From positions 36,034,496 to 36,098,495 of the forward strand of contig CM055109.1 of NCBI GenBank assembly GCA_029204225.1: 64,000 bases of DNA, read 5' to 3'. The translations under genes and the position numbers were made by a program. Below, one piece after another: positions 10,470 to 24,179 of this stretch. Source of the stretch: Diphasiastrum complanatum. Lineage: Eukaryota > Streptophyta > Lycopodiopsida > Lycopodiales > Lycopodiaceae. The notes beneath the pieces are model-generated. The model saw nothing but the letters and a program-made list of their open reading frames with translations. It did no database searches and had not been told where the DNA came from. The number at the start of each line of letters is the position of its first letter. Position 1 is the stretch's first letter.

Positions 10470-13400
10470 CCCGAGTGGCGCATGAGCCCGCTGCCTGAGG
10501 TAACACGATCTTTATGTTTTGCAGCGCCCAGCCCAGGCTTCGATGGTTCACCGTTCGACCACCGACGCGATCTAATCTGCTCTGATTTCTTTGAATCGTA
10601 CTCTCCTCCAGGAATCCTCTGATTTACAATCATAAATCCTGTGATTTATATTTATATTTATAGAGAAGCAATTTTGAAAAGAAAAAGTGAATATCAGATT
10701 GATAGAAACTGAAAGAGAGTTAATTTTGAAAGGAAAAACTGATATCAGATTCATAGAAACAGAAAGCAATATAGCACACGGTGTGTAACTTTACCAAGTT
10801 CAAATTTCTGATAAGATGCTCATAATTTTGCATAATCTTTGTGGCCGTGTATAGGCGATGATACAAACTTGTAATTGTTTTAGTACAAGAGCTTGTACCA
10901 TTTTTGCATTAGGTCCCTTTTTTAAAGTACGAGATCTATTGTAATCTTGAGTCTGTATAAGAATTTGCTTGGAACTACAATAAATACATTGAATTGATTT
11001 TAAGTGCGATTCAAAAAAGGCATGACATGCATGGTACTGGTGCGAAAGTTCAAAGAAGCTATAATGTTTACTAGTAAACAAGTAATTAATGTGATTTTCA
11101 AACAGTATTATGGACCTCTATTTGCCTCAGATCATACTATGATGAGATGCCTTTTGATTTTCTGTGCAGGATTTGGATAGATCCATAGAGATTGCTACAG
11201 TTATACGTGAACAATCCACATTCATTCAAAGTATCTTAAGAATTAGTTTTTGGCAAGCATTTGAAACCTCGTACCTTATGTATACAATCTCTTGAAAAAA
11301 CACAAGATTATTCACATGTATGGCGGTGGTGGCTTCGTCTGAATGAAGAAACTTGATATAGGAGCAGGCTTGGTATGGGTACCCCACTTGACGTTCCACT
11401 GCTTCGCCGGGACACATTGAGCAACTTTCGTAAATAACAATCAACTTATACAAGAATGATTGGGAAATAGTCTTAAACAGTACTGTGGCTGAATTTCAGA
11501 CCATCAGCAATGCCATTGACATGTTAGAACTTAGATGCGAACATTAAAACCGTCGCAAATCTTGCCATTTGCAAACGTATTACGTCTATCACGTCCATAG
11601 AGTATAGAGGCCTTACTCTGATTTACTATGATAGACCTGACCTCGCAACCATGTTACATGATGGCAATCGCGATCTCATAAAGAGCTCTTAGAGCTATAA
11701 GAAAGGCAACGCGATTAGCAGAGCTGCGTGGACCTCGATCTACTATAGCATGAGGAAAAACAAATACTGGTTTTTTTTTTTAAGATAGCAATAATTTTGC
11801 TCTGATTGCCCCAGGTTTTGAGAAAATTGCACAGTGTTCTCGAAGAACTGTTGGCCAGAGAAGGTTATGATGATGCCTAATATCAAAACCTATATCCAAT
11901 CAACTAACATCCAGGTCTCGCGTGATTTTCTGGTTAATAGGTGGATTGATTTTCAGACATCGGTCGAACGGCAATCACCAAGGTTTAATTAATAAGTGGT
12001 GAGAGCGTTCATTCAATTGGTTATTTGAAGAGTTCGAAAACGGAAAGATGGCGCGTGTAGTGTTGGCAGGGATATGAGGTATGGGCGGATATTTCATGAA
12101 AGTCATATATAAGGGATGAACGTGAAGATCAACTAAAGGATCAGAAGCAGATACACAATCGCCAAATGTAAGATCGTAATCAGACGTTTAATAATCAAAT
12201 GCAGGAGCGTCTGAGCAGTTCTAGTTTTATGGAGCTGAAGGATCACTCGTAAGTTTACGCTTTAGATTGTAAGTGTGGTATCAGAAAAGGAATGAGAACT
12301 GTTGACAAGGCGAAAGCAACTGTGAGATTGTTCTAGAACAAAAGACGTCAAATTGATGAGCTACCTGATTTGTCATCGACAAAGCTACAGATATAACTTA
12401 TCTGCAGGCAGTGATTCTCTCTGAGGTACGGGAAAAGGAGTAGCATATGGATTCTCAGATCAACAGTCAAATGATGTAAGATGTCTAGCTGTACTAGGGT
12501 GATGCGATTATGCTGTAATGGGCCCACACCAGGCTGCGGTATGATCGCAGAAAATTATCCAGATATATTTCTCCCTAATCACTCAATCATATAAGTGACT
12601 CTAACTTGGACGTGAAGTACTAGACTCAATTCGCTTGCTTTGAGTAACGACGGTCATAATAGCTCCTGCAAATTACAGCTAAAAAATCTTTACGTTTCAA
12701 TCTTTTCAATGAATCCTTACGAGAGGACAGAAACAAGAAAAACTTTTAGGAGGACCACACTGCATTGCTAGTCATATTATAGCTGCTCACTTTAGATCTT
12801 TTATTATAAGAAAGTCGATTCCACCGAACCGATCTTCAACCCATTTGGACAATCTGATGATTGATTAAGACAGAAGGCATTGATACACGTTAGCGAATAA
12901 ATATTCAAGCATGTATGATGTAATCCTAATGAGTGCAGTGAAAATCTTTTGCCTGCATGAACATTATGTCCTCGAGTTAGGGATGTCACTTTACTCATCT
13001 ATTAACACTTAGTTATTCACTCATATGCAAGGTGTAGGCTATTGGTACCTCTGTAATTGTAGCTTATGATGTTGTGACGATTACTCATGGATATTATGCA
13101 GCATTTGCATTGATGTCATGACGTAATGTAGTCTATATATATATCTTGTCATTGTAGTTAAAGATATGTAGATTCTACTTTCATTGATCTATGTCTGGAT
13201 TTTGAGACCCGGGCCCGGGCTCTGAGCTTGCAGCCATTACTTGAAGACTCGTGTGGACAATGTCCTTCGAGGTGCACTCCTGCATGATGCATGAGGCATG
13301 CCTGCAATACTTGCCTCGTTTCGATATCGTAACTAGCTTCTGTTTCAGCGTTCTAGTTTCCCAATGGAAGGTGTGTCAAGCCGGTCTAAACATGTGTCAA

Positions 13401-13640
13401 GCCGGTCTAAACAGAGACGTGGAGACTAAAGATCTTTGGCACTGGGCAATGCTTCCATTGTCCGCAATCTACAGTCTAGAGTATGACGTTGTTCCATCTG
13501 GCATTTCGATTCTAGATATTGAATATGAAAGAGGCACGTATAATGTCAACACCACTGTAGCCTTTTTGATCCAACTCTACAGCGCTCATTCGTAGTTCCT
13601 GACAGATGATGCAAGCTACAAAAGAGATCAATCATAAACA
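10470..13640. other. Non-coding stretch, no gene recognised
   Basis: I find no domain, tRNA or LTR boundary here. A GC palindrome CCCGGGCCCGGG sits at 13208-13219. A 16-base direct repeat (TGTGTCAAGCCGGTCTAAAC-like) occurs at 13373-13411. The plus frame 13251-13595 has no recognisable motif. Confidence 0.45.
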
Positions 13641-13644
13641 AGTC

Positions 13645-13852
13645 AGGTTTCTAGTACACCAACACTACAATAAATTGTACTGGGGATTACAAGGTGGCCA
13701 TTGTCCATCACCACGAGAAGGTTTCTAGTACACCAACACTACAATAAATTGTACTGAGGATTACAAGGTGGCCATTGTCCATCCCCAGTACAATAAATTG
13801 TACTGCGGATTACAAGGTGACCATTGTCCATCACCACGAGAAGGTTTCTAAG
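13645..13852 (+). repeat. Tandem repeat, 75-bp unit, about 2.7 copies
   Basis: GGTTTCTAGTACACCAACAC starts at 13645 and 13720. The second half of the unit (GGATTACAAGGTGGCCATTG) occurs three times, the third with one change (GGTGACC). A shortened third unit lacks the first half and begins with CAGTACAATAAATTGTACTG. Confidence 0.85.
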
Positions 13853-13854
13853 AA

Positions 13855-15770
13855 ATTAGCCACATGAAAACTTCTTCAATCTGAGAATCGCAAGTAAGTT
13901 GAAGCTACAAGCTCGGAAGCCAGCTTTCGAGTTCTGGTTCCAAAATTAGAGCAGATTGGGTTCGAAAGCTACTCCAACTTCCGAACCAAAAAACAAGAAT
14001 GATGAGAGTTCTATCATCTATGAATCTACGCGGCATCCTGCCACCAGCTAATAGTGAAACGTGATTGGAACCATCTTTATTATCCATTGTCGGTATGTAG
14101 TACGTTTTAACTTGTTACAAGTTACAAATCAATTGAAATTATCACAGACCATTACCAGCATACCACAGTCTACAGTCAATGTTGCATGTATTTTACGGTT
14201 TAGTATCAAATTTATTCATTGTGCATTCCTCTGCACCTATTCTTGCGTTACCAAAGTAACCTTTCTTTGATGTAAGCTCTTTTTGTGGTTTTTTTTGCAC
14301 CAGATTCTCATTGGGTAGAGTCTGAAGGTTGTGTAGGTTTCTGAAACCAGAGCGATTTTTTCTACATTGTAATAAGTGAAAAGTGTAATTTTCCGGAGTC
14401 AGTGCATATCTGATTCGCTGAGTTCTGTCAATATATTGGCACACTTGAGTTTAAAAGGTTTTTTTCTATAAGGTGACAAAATATGATTCTGGTGGTTTGG
14501 GAAAATAGCCTTCATGGAATAGATAATCAAATCAAGATACACTATGCTTGTGAACGCTAATGCTTGACATAGATAAACGAAGAATTGAATCCTAAACTGT
14601 GTTCAGAACTAATATGTGCATTGAGCTCCAGCATGGATTTCATAAACAATTCCCTGAGACATTAAAAATCAGGAGAGTATATCCTCGAATGACAATCTCT
14701 GGTGCTGAAAGCAACGAGCTCCAAATCTAGTAAGGTTCATAAATGTAACTCCGCTTAAAAAACAACAAAAGCTACAAATGCAACCTATACAATCTTTATT
14801 GATACAAAGAAACTTTATTTTGTGAATAATCAATAAATTCTATAAAAAATATTGTATATCCTCATTATATTCCATAAAACAAACCTATCTAAAATAAGTT
14901 TTCTGATATTGTATATGTAATTTAAAGTAATTGGTCATCTAGTAACATCCATATTCAACTTTTGTTCTTTCACTAGTAAAGCTCATAGGTATATATTGAA
15001 TTGTCACCATGGAAATCAAAACAGGATTCGAATACCAATTGTCATCGTATCCATCTCCATATTGTGGTAAGATCGTAGGTTGCCTAGAGGTTTCGAGCTC
15101 CAGGCCGTTGCAGTTATAATGAAAGCTACAACTATAGACTCAACTTCCAAGCTATTTAGTAAAGGCTTGTCATCATCGGAGCTGATTAGCTGTCCGAAGC
15201 CATCCCATAAATCTGTTCTTGTAGAAGGCATTGTCAATTCTGAATTGTCCTCAGCTCCTTGTTTATCAATACTTTCAGAAATCAATTCTGGTAGACTGAC
15301 TCCGAGTTCCTTTAAGATATCAATCTGATCAACATCAGCTAAAGCTATGCTAATGTTAAGCCTTTCAAAAAAAATGAAACCATTCTCCATGTGGGGAAAT
15401 CCCTAAATTTCCTGGTTCAACAACGATTTTCCCATTTGCATATGGGAGTTTTGGAGTGTCCAAGTACGGAAATGTTTTCCCTACTTGCAATGGATCTCCA
15501 CGGTATTCAAATTAGGAAATTGGTTCAACCTATGTAGGAAAACTTGTAATGCTATCTAGGTAAATCTAAATGATAAAGAAATGTATACACATTTTTCCTA
15601 TTTTGCAAAAATTATGAATATGAGGTAGGTATTCACACACAATTTGTGAACACCTAAGAAAACTTGCATTGCCATGTAGGTAATCCCAAATTATAAAAGA
15701 TATGCATTTGCAATTCACATTTTTCTTATGTATCACAATTTATAAATACTTTATTTTCTCTAAAACTACA
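13855..15770. other. Non-coding or unrecognised; one hypothetical minus-strand frame
   Basis: The stretch is mostly AT-rich. A minus-strand open frame at 15016-15390 (124 codons) has protein-like composition (LKELGVSLPELISESIDKQ) but matches no family I know. No splice partners were found, so I do not call it a gene. Confidence 0.35.
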
Positions 15771-16320
15771 TTAAAACATCAATAAAATGTAAAAACACAA
15801 ATAATTAGAAGCACTCATAAAATGTAAAAAGGAAAACTAAGTACATTAAACCCTTAAATAGAACCCCTAAATGTAGAATTTAAGCAAATTAAAAGCCCAC
15901 AAAATGTCAAAATTGAAAACATTAAAAGTCCTATGAAAATGCAAATTCATCAAATTAAAAGCCCAAAAAATGAGATTAATTTAAGACATTGAAAGTCCTA
16001 AAAAATTCTAGGGATTAAAATATTAAAAGCCCAAAAAATGAGACTGATTGAAGACATTGAAAGTCCTGAAAAATGCTAGGAACTTTAATATTGAAAGCCT
16101 AAAAAAGTAAAAATTCATGCATCAAAAAGATGAAAAGCATAAAAAATGTAAAAAATCAAGACATTTGAAAGCCCTAAAATATCCAAGGGTCTTAAAGACT
16201 AAAACCATTGAAACTGTAAAAATTCAAGACATAGACAGTCCAAAAAATCTAAGGGTCCAATAGACTAAAAAATGTATAAATGCAAGACATTGAAAGTTCT
16301 AAAGAATGTGAGTCCAACAA
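15770..16320. repeat. Degenerate A-rich tandem array
   Basis: Diverged units of about 60-70 bases repeat words such as ACATTGAAAGTCCTAAAAAAT and TTAAAAGCCCAAAAAATGAGA. It looks like an old minisatellite. The flanking 16320-16735 shows nothing recognisable. Confidence 0.55.
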
Positions 16321-16735
16321 ATAAATGTACGCCCCCCTTCTTTAGGCACTTATAGTTTTGGGAAGACCTCTTGCTCAAAGTAGCGTTGTTTTGGAGTCAT
16401 CCCATATTCTAAGGTGCCCAGATTTAAGGAAAGTCCCTCATTTACAAGCAGCCTTTTAGGCAAGAGCAATGCAAATAGTCAATGAGGTATATTTACTCAC
16501 TCCCCCCCCCCACATGTTTTCAAGGCACTTTTGGTCTTGAGGTAGGTCAATCCGTCCGAAATTCATACACCCCTTATAGGGTAGCCACTGTTCAAAGTCA
16601 TGTCACACAGACCTTAAAACTTGTAAGGGAATCACAATTGTAAGTTCTTCCAATGAAAGAATTGCAAAGCATTCAAATAAATCTAGAATAAGTTGCATCT
16701 ATTCTAGTTTGATTTTCATAGGTTTGATGGGGGAT

Positions 16736-16865
16736 TGTTTCGACACATAACGAAGAGAGAGGTTATTTGGTGTACACACCCAAGCAACAAGCACACACAT
16801 TAAAAAGTTATGTCATACAATCCACAAATAAGATTTGTGTGTACTCTGTCCCAACTCCAGGGACC

Positions 16866-16964
<99 letters not shown>

Positions 16965-17529
16965 GAGTAATAAACAAACACATGACAAACAAGATACGAA
17001 GGAGAATCTTTCGCGTACCAACTGGCAGCTCAACGGGCTTGGAGTCTCAAACTTCACGCCCAGCTGAAACAAGTAGTAACAACGAAGAGTGACTGATTAG
17101 TTGACTAGCGTTAACTACTCTTGTAATTCTCGGTTTAGCTATCTTGGAAACTCCACACAATGGAGATATAAACTATTCTTCTGGATCATAATTGTGACCA
17201 AGAGTGTGTGAGTCTAGAGCAAGAAAAAAAAAACACTAGAAACGAAAGAGTTGTGCATGAAAGTCTGTTAACGAGCAGAACACAACAAAAGAGCAGAGCG
17301 TCAGGCCGCCAACAAGCGAGACACTAACCATCTTGCTCTAAAACTTAAACTGATAATTTGATTGATCTATTTTTGTGCATTTCCTTGTCTTCTGCTGTCT
17401 TGATTGCTAGAATGGAATTTGTTCTGTGATGTGTAGTCGTGTGTCTAGGTTTCTGTGAGCTTTTCGCACAAAAGAAAATTCAAAGGAACAAAATCGTTCG
17501 CGACAACGAAATGAAACCGTTCTGCAACA
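16736..17529 (+). repeat. 5' LTR of copia element 2
   Basis: It starts TGTTTCG and ends GCAACA, with the primer-binding site directly after. The second half matches, in inverse orientation, the LTRs at 24457-25138 and 35161-35780 (for example AGTTAACGCTAATCAACTA on their plus strand). The first half differs from them, so this LTR has a diverged U3, and it contains the (GA)n tract. Confidence 0.65.
16868..16960 (+). repeat. (GA)n microsatellite, 93 bases
   Basis: About 46 uninterrupted GA units lie inside the LTR. Frames of repeating Arg-Glu or Ser-Leu across it are artefacts. Confidence 0.95.
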
Positions 17530-17539
17530 TGGTATCAGA
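17530..17539 (+). other. Primer-binding site of copia element 2
   Basis: TGGTATCAGA directly follows the LTR and is the usual plant copia site complementary to the 3' end of initiator tRNA-Met. Confidence 0.75.
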
Positions 17540-17594
17540 AAACACAGGTTATCACTACTGATATATAAGCAGTGATTTTTTAAGACTATACAAT

Positions 17595-20440
17595 ATGGCT
17601 ACAACAATCCAGACAAGAGTAGCAATCAGTCTTGATAGCGCAAATTACAGGATATGGAAATTCAAGATCAAAACACTTCTGAAGGGTGAAGGTATCTGGC
17701 CGGTGACCGCACTCTCAGAGGTGCAGCCTCCAGAGGGAGACCCAAGGAGAGCTGAATGGATCAGAAAGGATGAGCGTGCAATGGCGATCATCGTTTTGTC
17801 CATAAACGAAGATCTACTCATGTAGATTGAAGACTGTGAAAGTAGCCATGTAGCATGGAAAAGATTAAAACAAAAGTATGAAGTGAGGACTGCAGCTTCA
17901 GTCATGCACCTTCACAATCAACTGCAATCCATACGATGGGATGGCAACCAGTTAGATCAGCACGTTGAGAAGATCAGAACGATCTTCGCTCAACTCACTG
18001 CATCAGGACAGGAGCACCAGATCATAGCACCACAGCAGCTGATGTACTTCATGAAATCTCTACCGACGTCCTATCAGCCTTTGAGAATGCTCACATTGAG
18101 TCTACACCGAACAAGACTATGATGTAGTCATTGATTCAGGAGCGACGTCTCACATCACCTACAACAAGAAAATCTTGATCGACTTCAGAGAACTCGAAAA
18201 TAACAGAGCAATGATTCTAGGTGATGGGAGCAGACACGATGTCAAAGGCATCGACACTCTACAGCTGCGAACACTATCAGGTTAAGCAGAACTGCCAGGA
18301 GCACTTTACGTGTCTTCACTAAGAAAAAAAAAATTTACTATCAGTCTCCAAGATGGCAGATCTTGGAATTCAAGTTTTGTTCGACGGCAACACATGTCGC
18401 ATGATCGAGAAAAATACAAACAAGTTGCTGACGGTTGGATGCAGGGAAGGAAATCTCTACCAAGCTAAGATAATCAGCAACTCTGATAGCATATTAAATG
18501 CATCAAAAAATGAAGATCAGCTCTGGAACAGAAGAATGTATCATCTGAACATGAGGAGCCTGCATGACATGTGTAAGAAAGACATAGTCACAGGTCTAAA
18601 GGTATCAAGACTCGAAATTGAGTTCTGCGAAGCTTGTCAGAAAGACAAACAACATCGGAATCCATTCACACATGAGGGAAGAAGAGCCAAGGAAGTTCTT
18701 GAGCTCGTCCACTCTGATGTCTGTGGACCGATGACAATGGATTCACTCTCAGCTTCAAGGTATTTTCTGACGTTCATAGATGATTACAGCCGGATGACCA
18801 TGATCTACTACCTAGAAAAAAATCTGAAGTAGTTGATTCCTTCAAGAAGTTCATGGCATCTGTAGAGAGACACACCTCGAAGAAAATACAGATCCTCAAA
18901 TCTGACAATGGAGGTAAGTACAAAATCAAAGAGTTTTCAAGATTCTGCCAAGAACAGGGGATAGAACACCAGTTCACTCATGCATACACACCAGAATATA
19001 ATGGTGTCGCAGAAAGAAAAAACAGAACGCTAGTCGAAGGAGCCAGATGCATGATGACACAGGCTCAATTGCCAAGTCAATTCTGGGCTGAGGCAATAGC
19101 TGCAGCTATACACCTGCAGAACATATCAACACCGACAACGTTGAAAAACAAGACACCATACAAAATGTGGACAGGTAGAAAGCCTGATCTCTCATACGTA
19201 CGTGTGTTTGGATGTGCAGCATAGAAGCACATTCCAAAAGAAAAAAAAAGCAAGCTCGATGATAAATCAGAGCAAACCATCATGGTCGGATACTCGAACA
19301 GAACACAAGTGTATAGGCTCTACAACCCAACCATTGTTTCGAACAGAGATGTGAAGTTTGACGAGTCCACATTCCCTGGACTAAAAGATGAAAGAGGCCA
19401 TGAGATCTTCACACTGCTGCCTATTCAAGAGGGAGATCGAGAACAGACGTCAAATCAGAATGTTGAGCCACAGACTCCAGAGCAACAAGAAGCAGAGGAT
19501 CAAACCCACGAACAAGAAACGTTGAAGCAGCGACAAAACAAAACCAGAAGGTCAACAAGACAAAGAAGACCTCCAGATCGATACTCTAACAATCTTCAGT
19601 GGAGCGAAGACACGCAATTTGAGTATTGCAGTTCACTGAAGAGCCAACAACATATCAAGAAGCTATCCAAAGTCCAGAGGGAGAATTTTGGAAGCAGGCA
19701 ATGTCAGAGGAGATCGAGTCGATGAGGCGAAACGAGGCATGGACACTAGAGCCACTGCCAAAAAACAGAAAGATATTCGATTGCAAGTGGGTATACAAGA
19801 AGAAGATGAAATCAGATGGCACCATTGGCTGCTACAAGGCAAGGCTTGTCGCAAAGGGCTACACACAGAGATATGGTGTTGATTATTTCGACACATATTC
19901 GTCGATGGTCAAGATGACAAGCATACGACTACTCCTTGCATACGCCACACAGCACAATCTGGAAATTCACCAAATTGATGTGAAAACAGCCTTTCTCCAC
20001 GGAGATCTAGAGGAGGAAATCTTCATGAAGCAGCCTAAAGGATTTGAAGACCCCAACAATTCACAATATGTCTGTCGATTGCAAAGATGCATCTATGGTC
20101 TAAAACAGACATCACGAGCTTGGTACAAAAAGCTTGATAGTCTTCTGAAGTCTCTAGACTTCAATCCTACACAACCAGACTGTAATGTCTACATAAAAAG
20201 AGTAGGAAAAGATTTTGTGATACTGACTATTTTTGTGGATGATTCCCTAATGATAGGAAATTTTTTAATGCTGATCAAAGACACAAAGAGTTAGATTTCT
20301 GAAAGTTATAAAATCACAGATCTTGGAGAAGCAACAAAATGCCTCGGGCCGGAGATCAAAAGAGATCGAACAAAGGCCGAAATGCACTTGAGTCAGTCTA
20401 AATATGCCAGAAAGGTGCTCAAGCAATCACATGATGGACT
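17595..20440 (+). pseudogene. Ty1/copia element 2: gag, protease, integrase, RT (broken, 3' truncated)
   Basis: Gag starts at 17595 (MATTIQTRVAISLDSANY) with an in-frame stop at 17823 and runs on to about 18120. The CCHC zinc knuckle is missing because gag jumps straight to the protease (VIDSGATSHIT, about 18129). GAG-pre-integrase and integrase follow at 18353-19224 (YHLNMRSLHDM, HSDVCGPM, FIDDYSRM, SDNGGKYK, GVAERKNRTLVEGARCMM), interrupted by stops near 18830 and 19222. RT is at 19626-20330 (DCKWVYKKKMKSDG, HQIDVKTAFLHGDLEEEIFM, CIYGLKQTSRAW, and FVDDS in place of the usual YVDDM/I). After about 20440 similarity stops and RNase H and the 3' LTR are absent. 20450-20690 shows nothing recognisable. 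Confidence 0.88.
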
Positions 20441-20689
20441 AGATTACTTACAATTTATATGTGAATGGTGTGGATAAGGCCCAAAATAACCCTTGTTTCA
20501 TGTGCATATACTTTGTTAGAAACTTGGCTTTACAAAGATTATCTAGTCCAAACTTTGCATCTAGTCCAAACTTTGCCCCTTTTCTAGAAGATGGTAGCAA
20601 TACCATTGATAATGTTATGGTGATTATTAAACATACCTTTGCTAATATGATACCGGATTACCTAATAGGAAAAGAAGAATTGCCTTTTT

Positions 20690-20845
20690 GACTGTGTACC
20701 TTTAAAGCACATGAAAATGCCTTCATATGGATTACAAACGCACATGACTGCTACTTTTCAAAGGTGGCCACATTTCTTTCTGGAGCTCTTGGTATTCTGT
20801 CTACGCTCCTAATCATAGGGTGCAGGCCTTGAGGCACATTTGGGC
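20690..20845 (+). repeat. Dispersed repeat, second copy (first at 8495-8640)
   Basis: It shares the ordered words listed for the first copy. It ends next to the LTR at 20852, so copia element 3 probably inserted into or beside this repeat. Confidence 0.5.
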
Positions 20846-20851
20846 ACTACA

Positions 20852-21176
20852 TGTTGTTGGCAACCGCACAACAATATCTAATTTGTTGGAGATTTTGGCC
20901 GACCGTGACAAATGTACTGGTGAGCCGCCGAATTGATGACATTGGCGTTGGATACTTTGATGCCGATGAAGTTGATGATGTGGAAGTCGAAGACTTCGAT
21001 GTCGAGGCAGGGCTCAAAATCATTTGTCAGGAAAAGTTGATGTCGGGCATGTCGATGCAGACTGTCATCCACTTTTCTTGTATTTCTATAGATTGTAAGA
21101 ATATTTACAACAGCAAAATGAATGGATCTAGATTAGCAGAGATAGTGATAGGGACGGAGAGAATAGAAATTCAACA
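20852..21176 (-). repeat. 3' LTR of copia element 3
   Basis: On the minus strand the LTR begins TGTTGAATTTC at 21176 directly after a polypurine tract (AAGGGGGGG, 21177-21185). The likely end is CCAACAACA at 20852, giving 325 bases with TGTTG...CAACA ends. The left end is inferred from the terminal inverted repeat only, because the partner LTR is absent. Confidence 0.6.
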
Positions 21177-24115
21177 CCCCCCCTTAATCTGGATCCTTGA
21201 ATGCCTTGATTTGTAGATTCAAGATGGCACAAAAATTCTTGTGTGCTTCTTGATTCAATCCCTTTATAAATATGCAAGCTGCCATGTACTAGATTCTGCA
21301 AAATTTCAGACTCACTTCCTTTTGAGAATCATGCTCCTGGTATAGTGATATCTGATTTCGATGTGCTTACTCCTAGAATGAAATCTAAGATTGATAGATA
21401 ATGCAATAGCACTCTGATTATCAGATTGTATTACCATTGGAGCAAACTATCTGAGACCAATATCAGACAATAAATTCCTCAACCAGATTGCCTCTTTGGT
21501 AGCTTGAGAAGCTACAATGTATTCAGATTCTGTGGAAGACATTGCAATGGAGGTCTGCTTTCGACTGTTCCGAGATATCGGACCATTATTGAGCAGGAAG
21601 ACAAATCCAGAAGTCGATTTTCTGGTGTCAACATCGCCTGCCCATTTGCATCTATATATCCATAAAGTGTATGGATGTTGGATGAATTAACATCACCATA
21701 GCAGATACATAGGTCCATAGTAGCTCGTACATATCTAATTACTCTGAAAAGAGCTATCCAATTGATTATCCCAGGATTGGTCATGCATTGACTCAAGGAA
21801 CTGATGGCGTATGCAAGATCTGGCATGGTCGAGATCATTGCATATATCAGAGATTCGATAATAGATTGGTATGGATACCCCTTCATTTCAGCCTTCTCCT
21901 CATTGGTCTGAGACCACTATTCCTTGGATAATTTGAGACCTGGATCCATGGGATTATGTATAAGCTTGAAATTCATGAAAGTGAATTTCATTAGCAAATT
22001 ATGAAAGTACCTCTGTTGGGTGAAGTAGAGAAGTCTTCGACTTCTGTCTCTGTGGATTTGAATATCGAGATAATAGTGTGCTCCTCCAAGATCTGTCATC
22101 TCAAATTCTTGGAATAGCATCCTCTTTGTATCCTTTTTCAGAACAATAGTGTTGCCAAACAGCAACGTATCATCCACATAAAATGTCATGATGACAAACA
22201 ATTGATCGACAACTTTGAAATATACATTACAGTCTGCAGAGCTGGGTTAAAACCATGATTGATCAAGAATGTGTTGATTCGATAAAATCACGCTCTGGAA
22301 GATTGTTTCAAATCGTGCAAAGCTTTGTGTAGTTTGCATACCTGTTCTTCATGACCATTGAGGATGTAGCCTTCTGGCTGGATCATGTAGATGTCCTCCT
22401 TGATAACTCCATTGAGGAATGTTGTTTGTACATCCATCTGGTGTACCTCAAGATCTACTACAATAGCATATGAAAGTAGCAGTCGAATAGAGGTGTGCTT
22501 GATGACTAGGCTGAAAGTTTCAAAGTAGTCGATATTGGAAATTTGAGAAAATTCCCTGGCCACGAGTCGAGCTTTCCTTCTGTCGATATTGTCGTCTACT
22601 TTGTATATGATCTTAAAGATCCATTTGCAGTTGATTATCTTTCTCTTTGTTAGCAGCTCGGTGACAGTCCATGTATTGTTCCTCATCAGTGAATTGTACT
22701 CCTTATCCATTGCTTCTTTCTAGAGATCTGCATCAACCTGTGACAAAGCTTCCTCAACTGTGGTTGGCTCCTGAATAGAATCGTGAGCGAACTCATCAGT
22801 GTATAAGACAGGCTGAGTTCAAATTCTTGCTGATCTTCTGGTCGACGTTTCATACTATGCAATTCGACTTTGTGTTGGCTTATTCGGCTGATTCGGCTGC
22901 TCCTGAGTTGCAGCTTGTTGTTCTTCTTCTGAATCTGACTGTATTGGACGACTACATGAAGAAATAGAAATTGTCTTTCGAGAAGAGTCAGTTGTCGGGG
23001 CAGAAATTGTAGACTACATCTGGTCCTTGCCCTTCAAATCAATAAATTGATCTTCTATGAAAATCACATCCCTGTTAGTAAAACCTTTACAGGTGTCTAT
23101 ATTGTACAGTCTGTACATTCCATCAAAAGCACAATAACTAGCAAAAATTGTCTTGAATTAATGCTCATCTAATTTATTTCTATTTTTCTTTGGGACATGA
23201 GCATAAACAGTGCATCTGAATAATTTCAAATGTTTTAATGAAGGTTTGAATCATGTCCAAACTTCATGAGAAGTTTTGCTGTAAAGTAAGCCTTTAGTTA
23301 TACATTGAATCTGCACATAAGTTTTTGCTGATACAGCATGTTGCCAGAATGATTTGGGCAACGAAGCATGAGTGATCATGCATTTGGAAAATTCGACTAA
23401 GGTCCTGTTCTTTCTTTCTGTCAATCCATTCGATTGTGGAGAATATGAAGCAGCAAATTCTTGCTCAATGCCATTGGCTGAGCAATTATCCTTGAACTCA
23501 TTTGATATGTATTTTCCACCGTTGTCGCTCCTAAGAGCTTTGATCTTCTTGCCTATTTGCAACTCAGCATTTTCTTTGTATTTCTTGAAGAATTGGAAGG
23601 CTTTAGATTTGTGCTTCAGAAAATATATAGCAATTCTTTTGGAATAGTCATCTATGAATATAATAAAAGATTTAGCACCAAGCAGTGATGGTGTTTTCAT
23701 TGGGCCACATATATCAATATGTACAATGTCTAACAAAACTTTGGAAATATGTTCTTGATTTGACTTAAATGGCCCTCTTGTCTGCTTTCCTATGATACGG
23801 CTTTGGCAGACAGGAGGGTTGACAATTCGATAGCCTAAATCATGAACTGAAGAATGTCTAGACACGTATCCTATTGATGTATGATTAAGGTGACCAAGTT
23901 TGGCACAAGCTTTGACATTCCATTCTGAAAATTCATCCTAGCATTATATTCACCTTCAATTATGTGGGTGTTGTTGTCTCCGAGGTGAACGAATTTCTTG
24001 GTGTAGTAGGCTGAATAGTCGATAAACCATTCTTTATGGCTTGTCATGTGTTGTGTTGCTCCAGAATCGAGGAACCATTCCTCTAACTATTCGACATGGC
24101 GATGGCTCACCATGA
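21177..24115 (-). pseudogene. Ty1/copia element 3: protease, integrase, RT, RNase H (5' truncated)
   Basis: Minus-strand order: protease (WFLDSGATQHMTSHKEW near 24060), integrase at 23251-23900 (HIDICGPM, FIDDYSKR, RSDNGGKYIS, GLTERKNRTLVEFSKCM), RT at 21917-22710 (CKWIFKIIYKVD, HQMDVQTTFLNGVIKEDIYM, FYVDDTLLFGN) and RNase H at 21230-21886 (SEYIVASQATKEAIWLRNL ... SDNQSAIAL ... SRSKHIEIRYHY). Stops and frameshifts separate the pieces. Gag and the 5' LTR are missing, and copia similarity ends at about 24115. The active-site words DSGA and YVDD are still readable, but the element is inactive. Confidence 0.88.
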
Positions 24116-24179
24116 AGACTTCCTGGTCATCATCATCTTTGATCTTCTACTTGGTGTCTGCTAGGGATAACCCCTAAGA

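Noticed and set aside
10229-10633. Repeat-containing frames on both strands
   Set aside because: The repeated peptide is explained by the 66-bp tandem duplication being a multiple of three; no domain or splice evidence.
16767-17092. Long frames of repeating Arg-Glu or Ser-Leu
   Set aside because: They are translations of the (GA)n tract inside an LTR and code for nothing.
20851-21216. 121-codon plus frame rich in Asp, Val and Glu
   Set aside because: It lies antisense across the 3' LTR of copia element 3.
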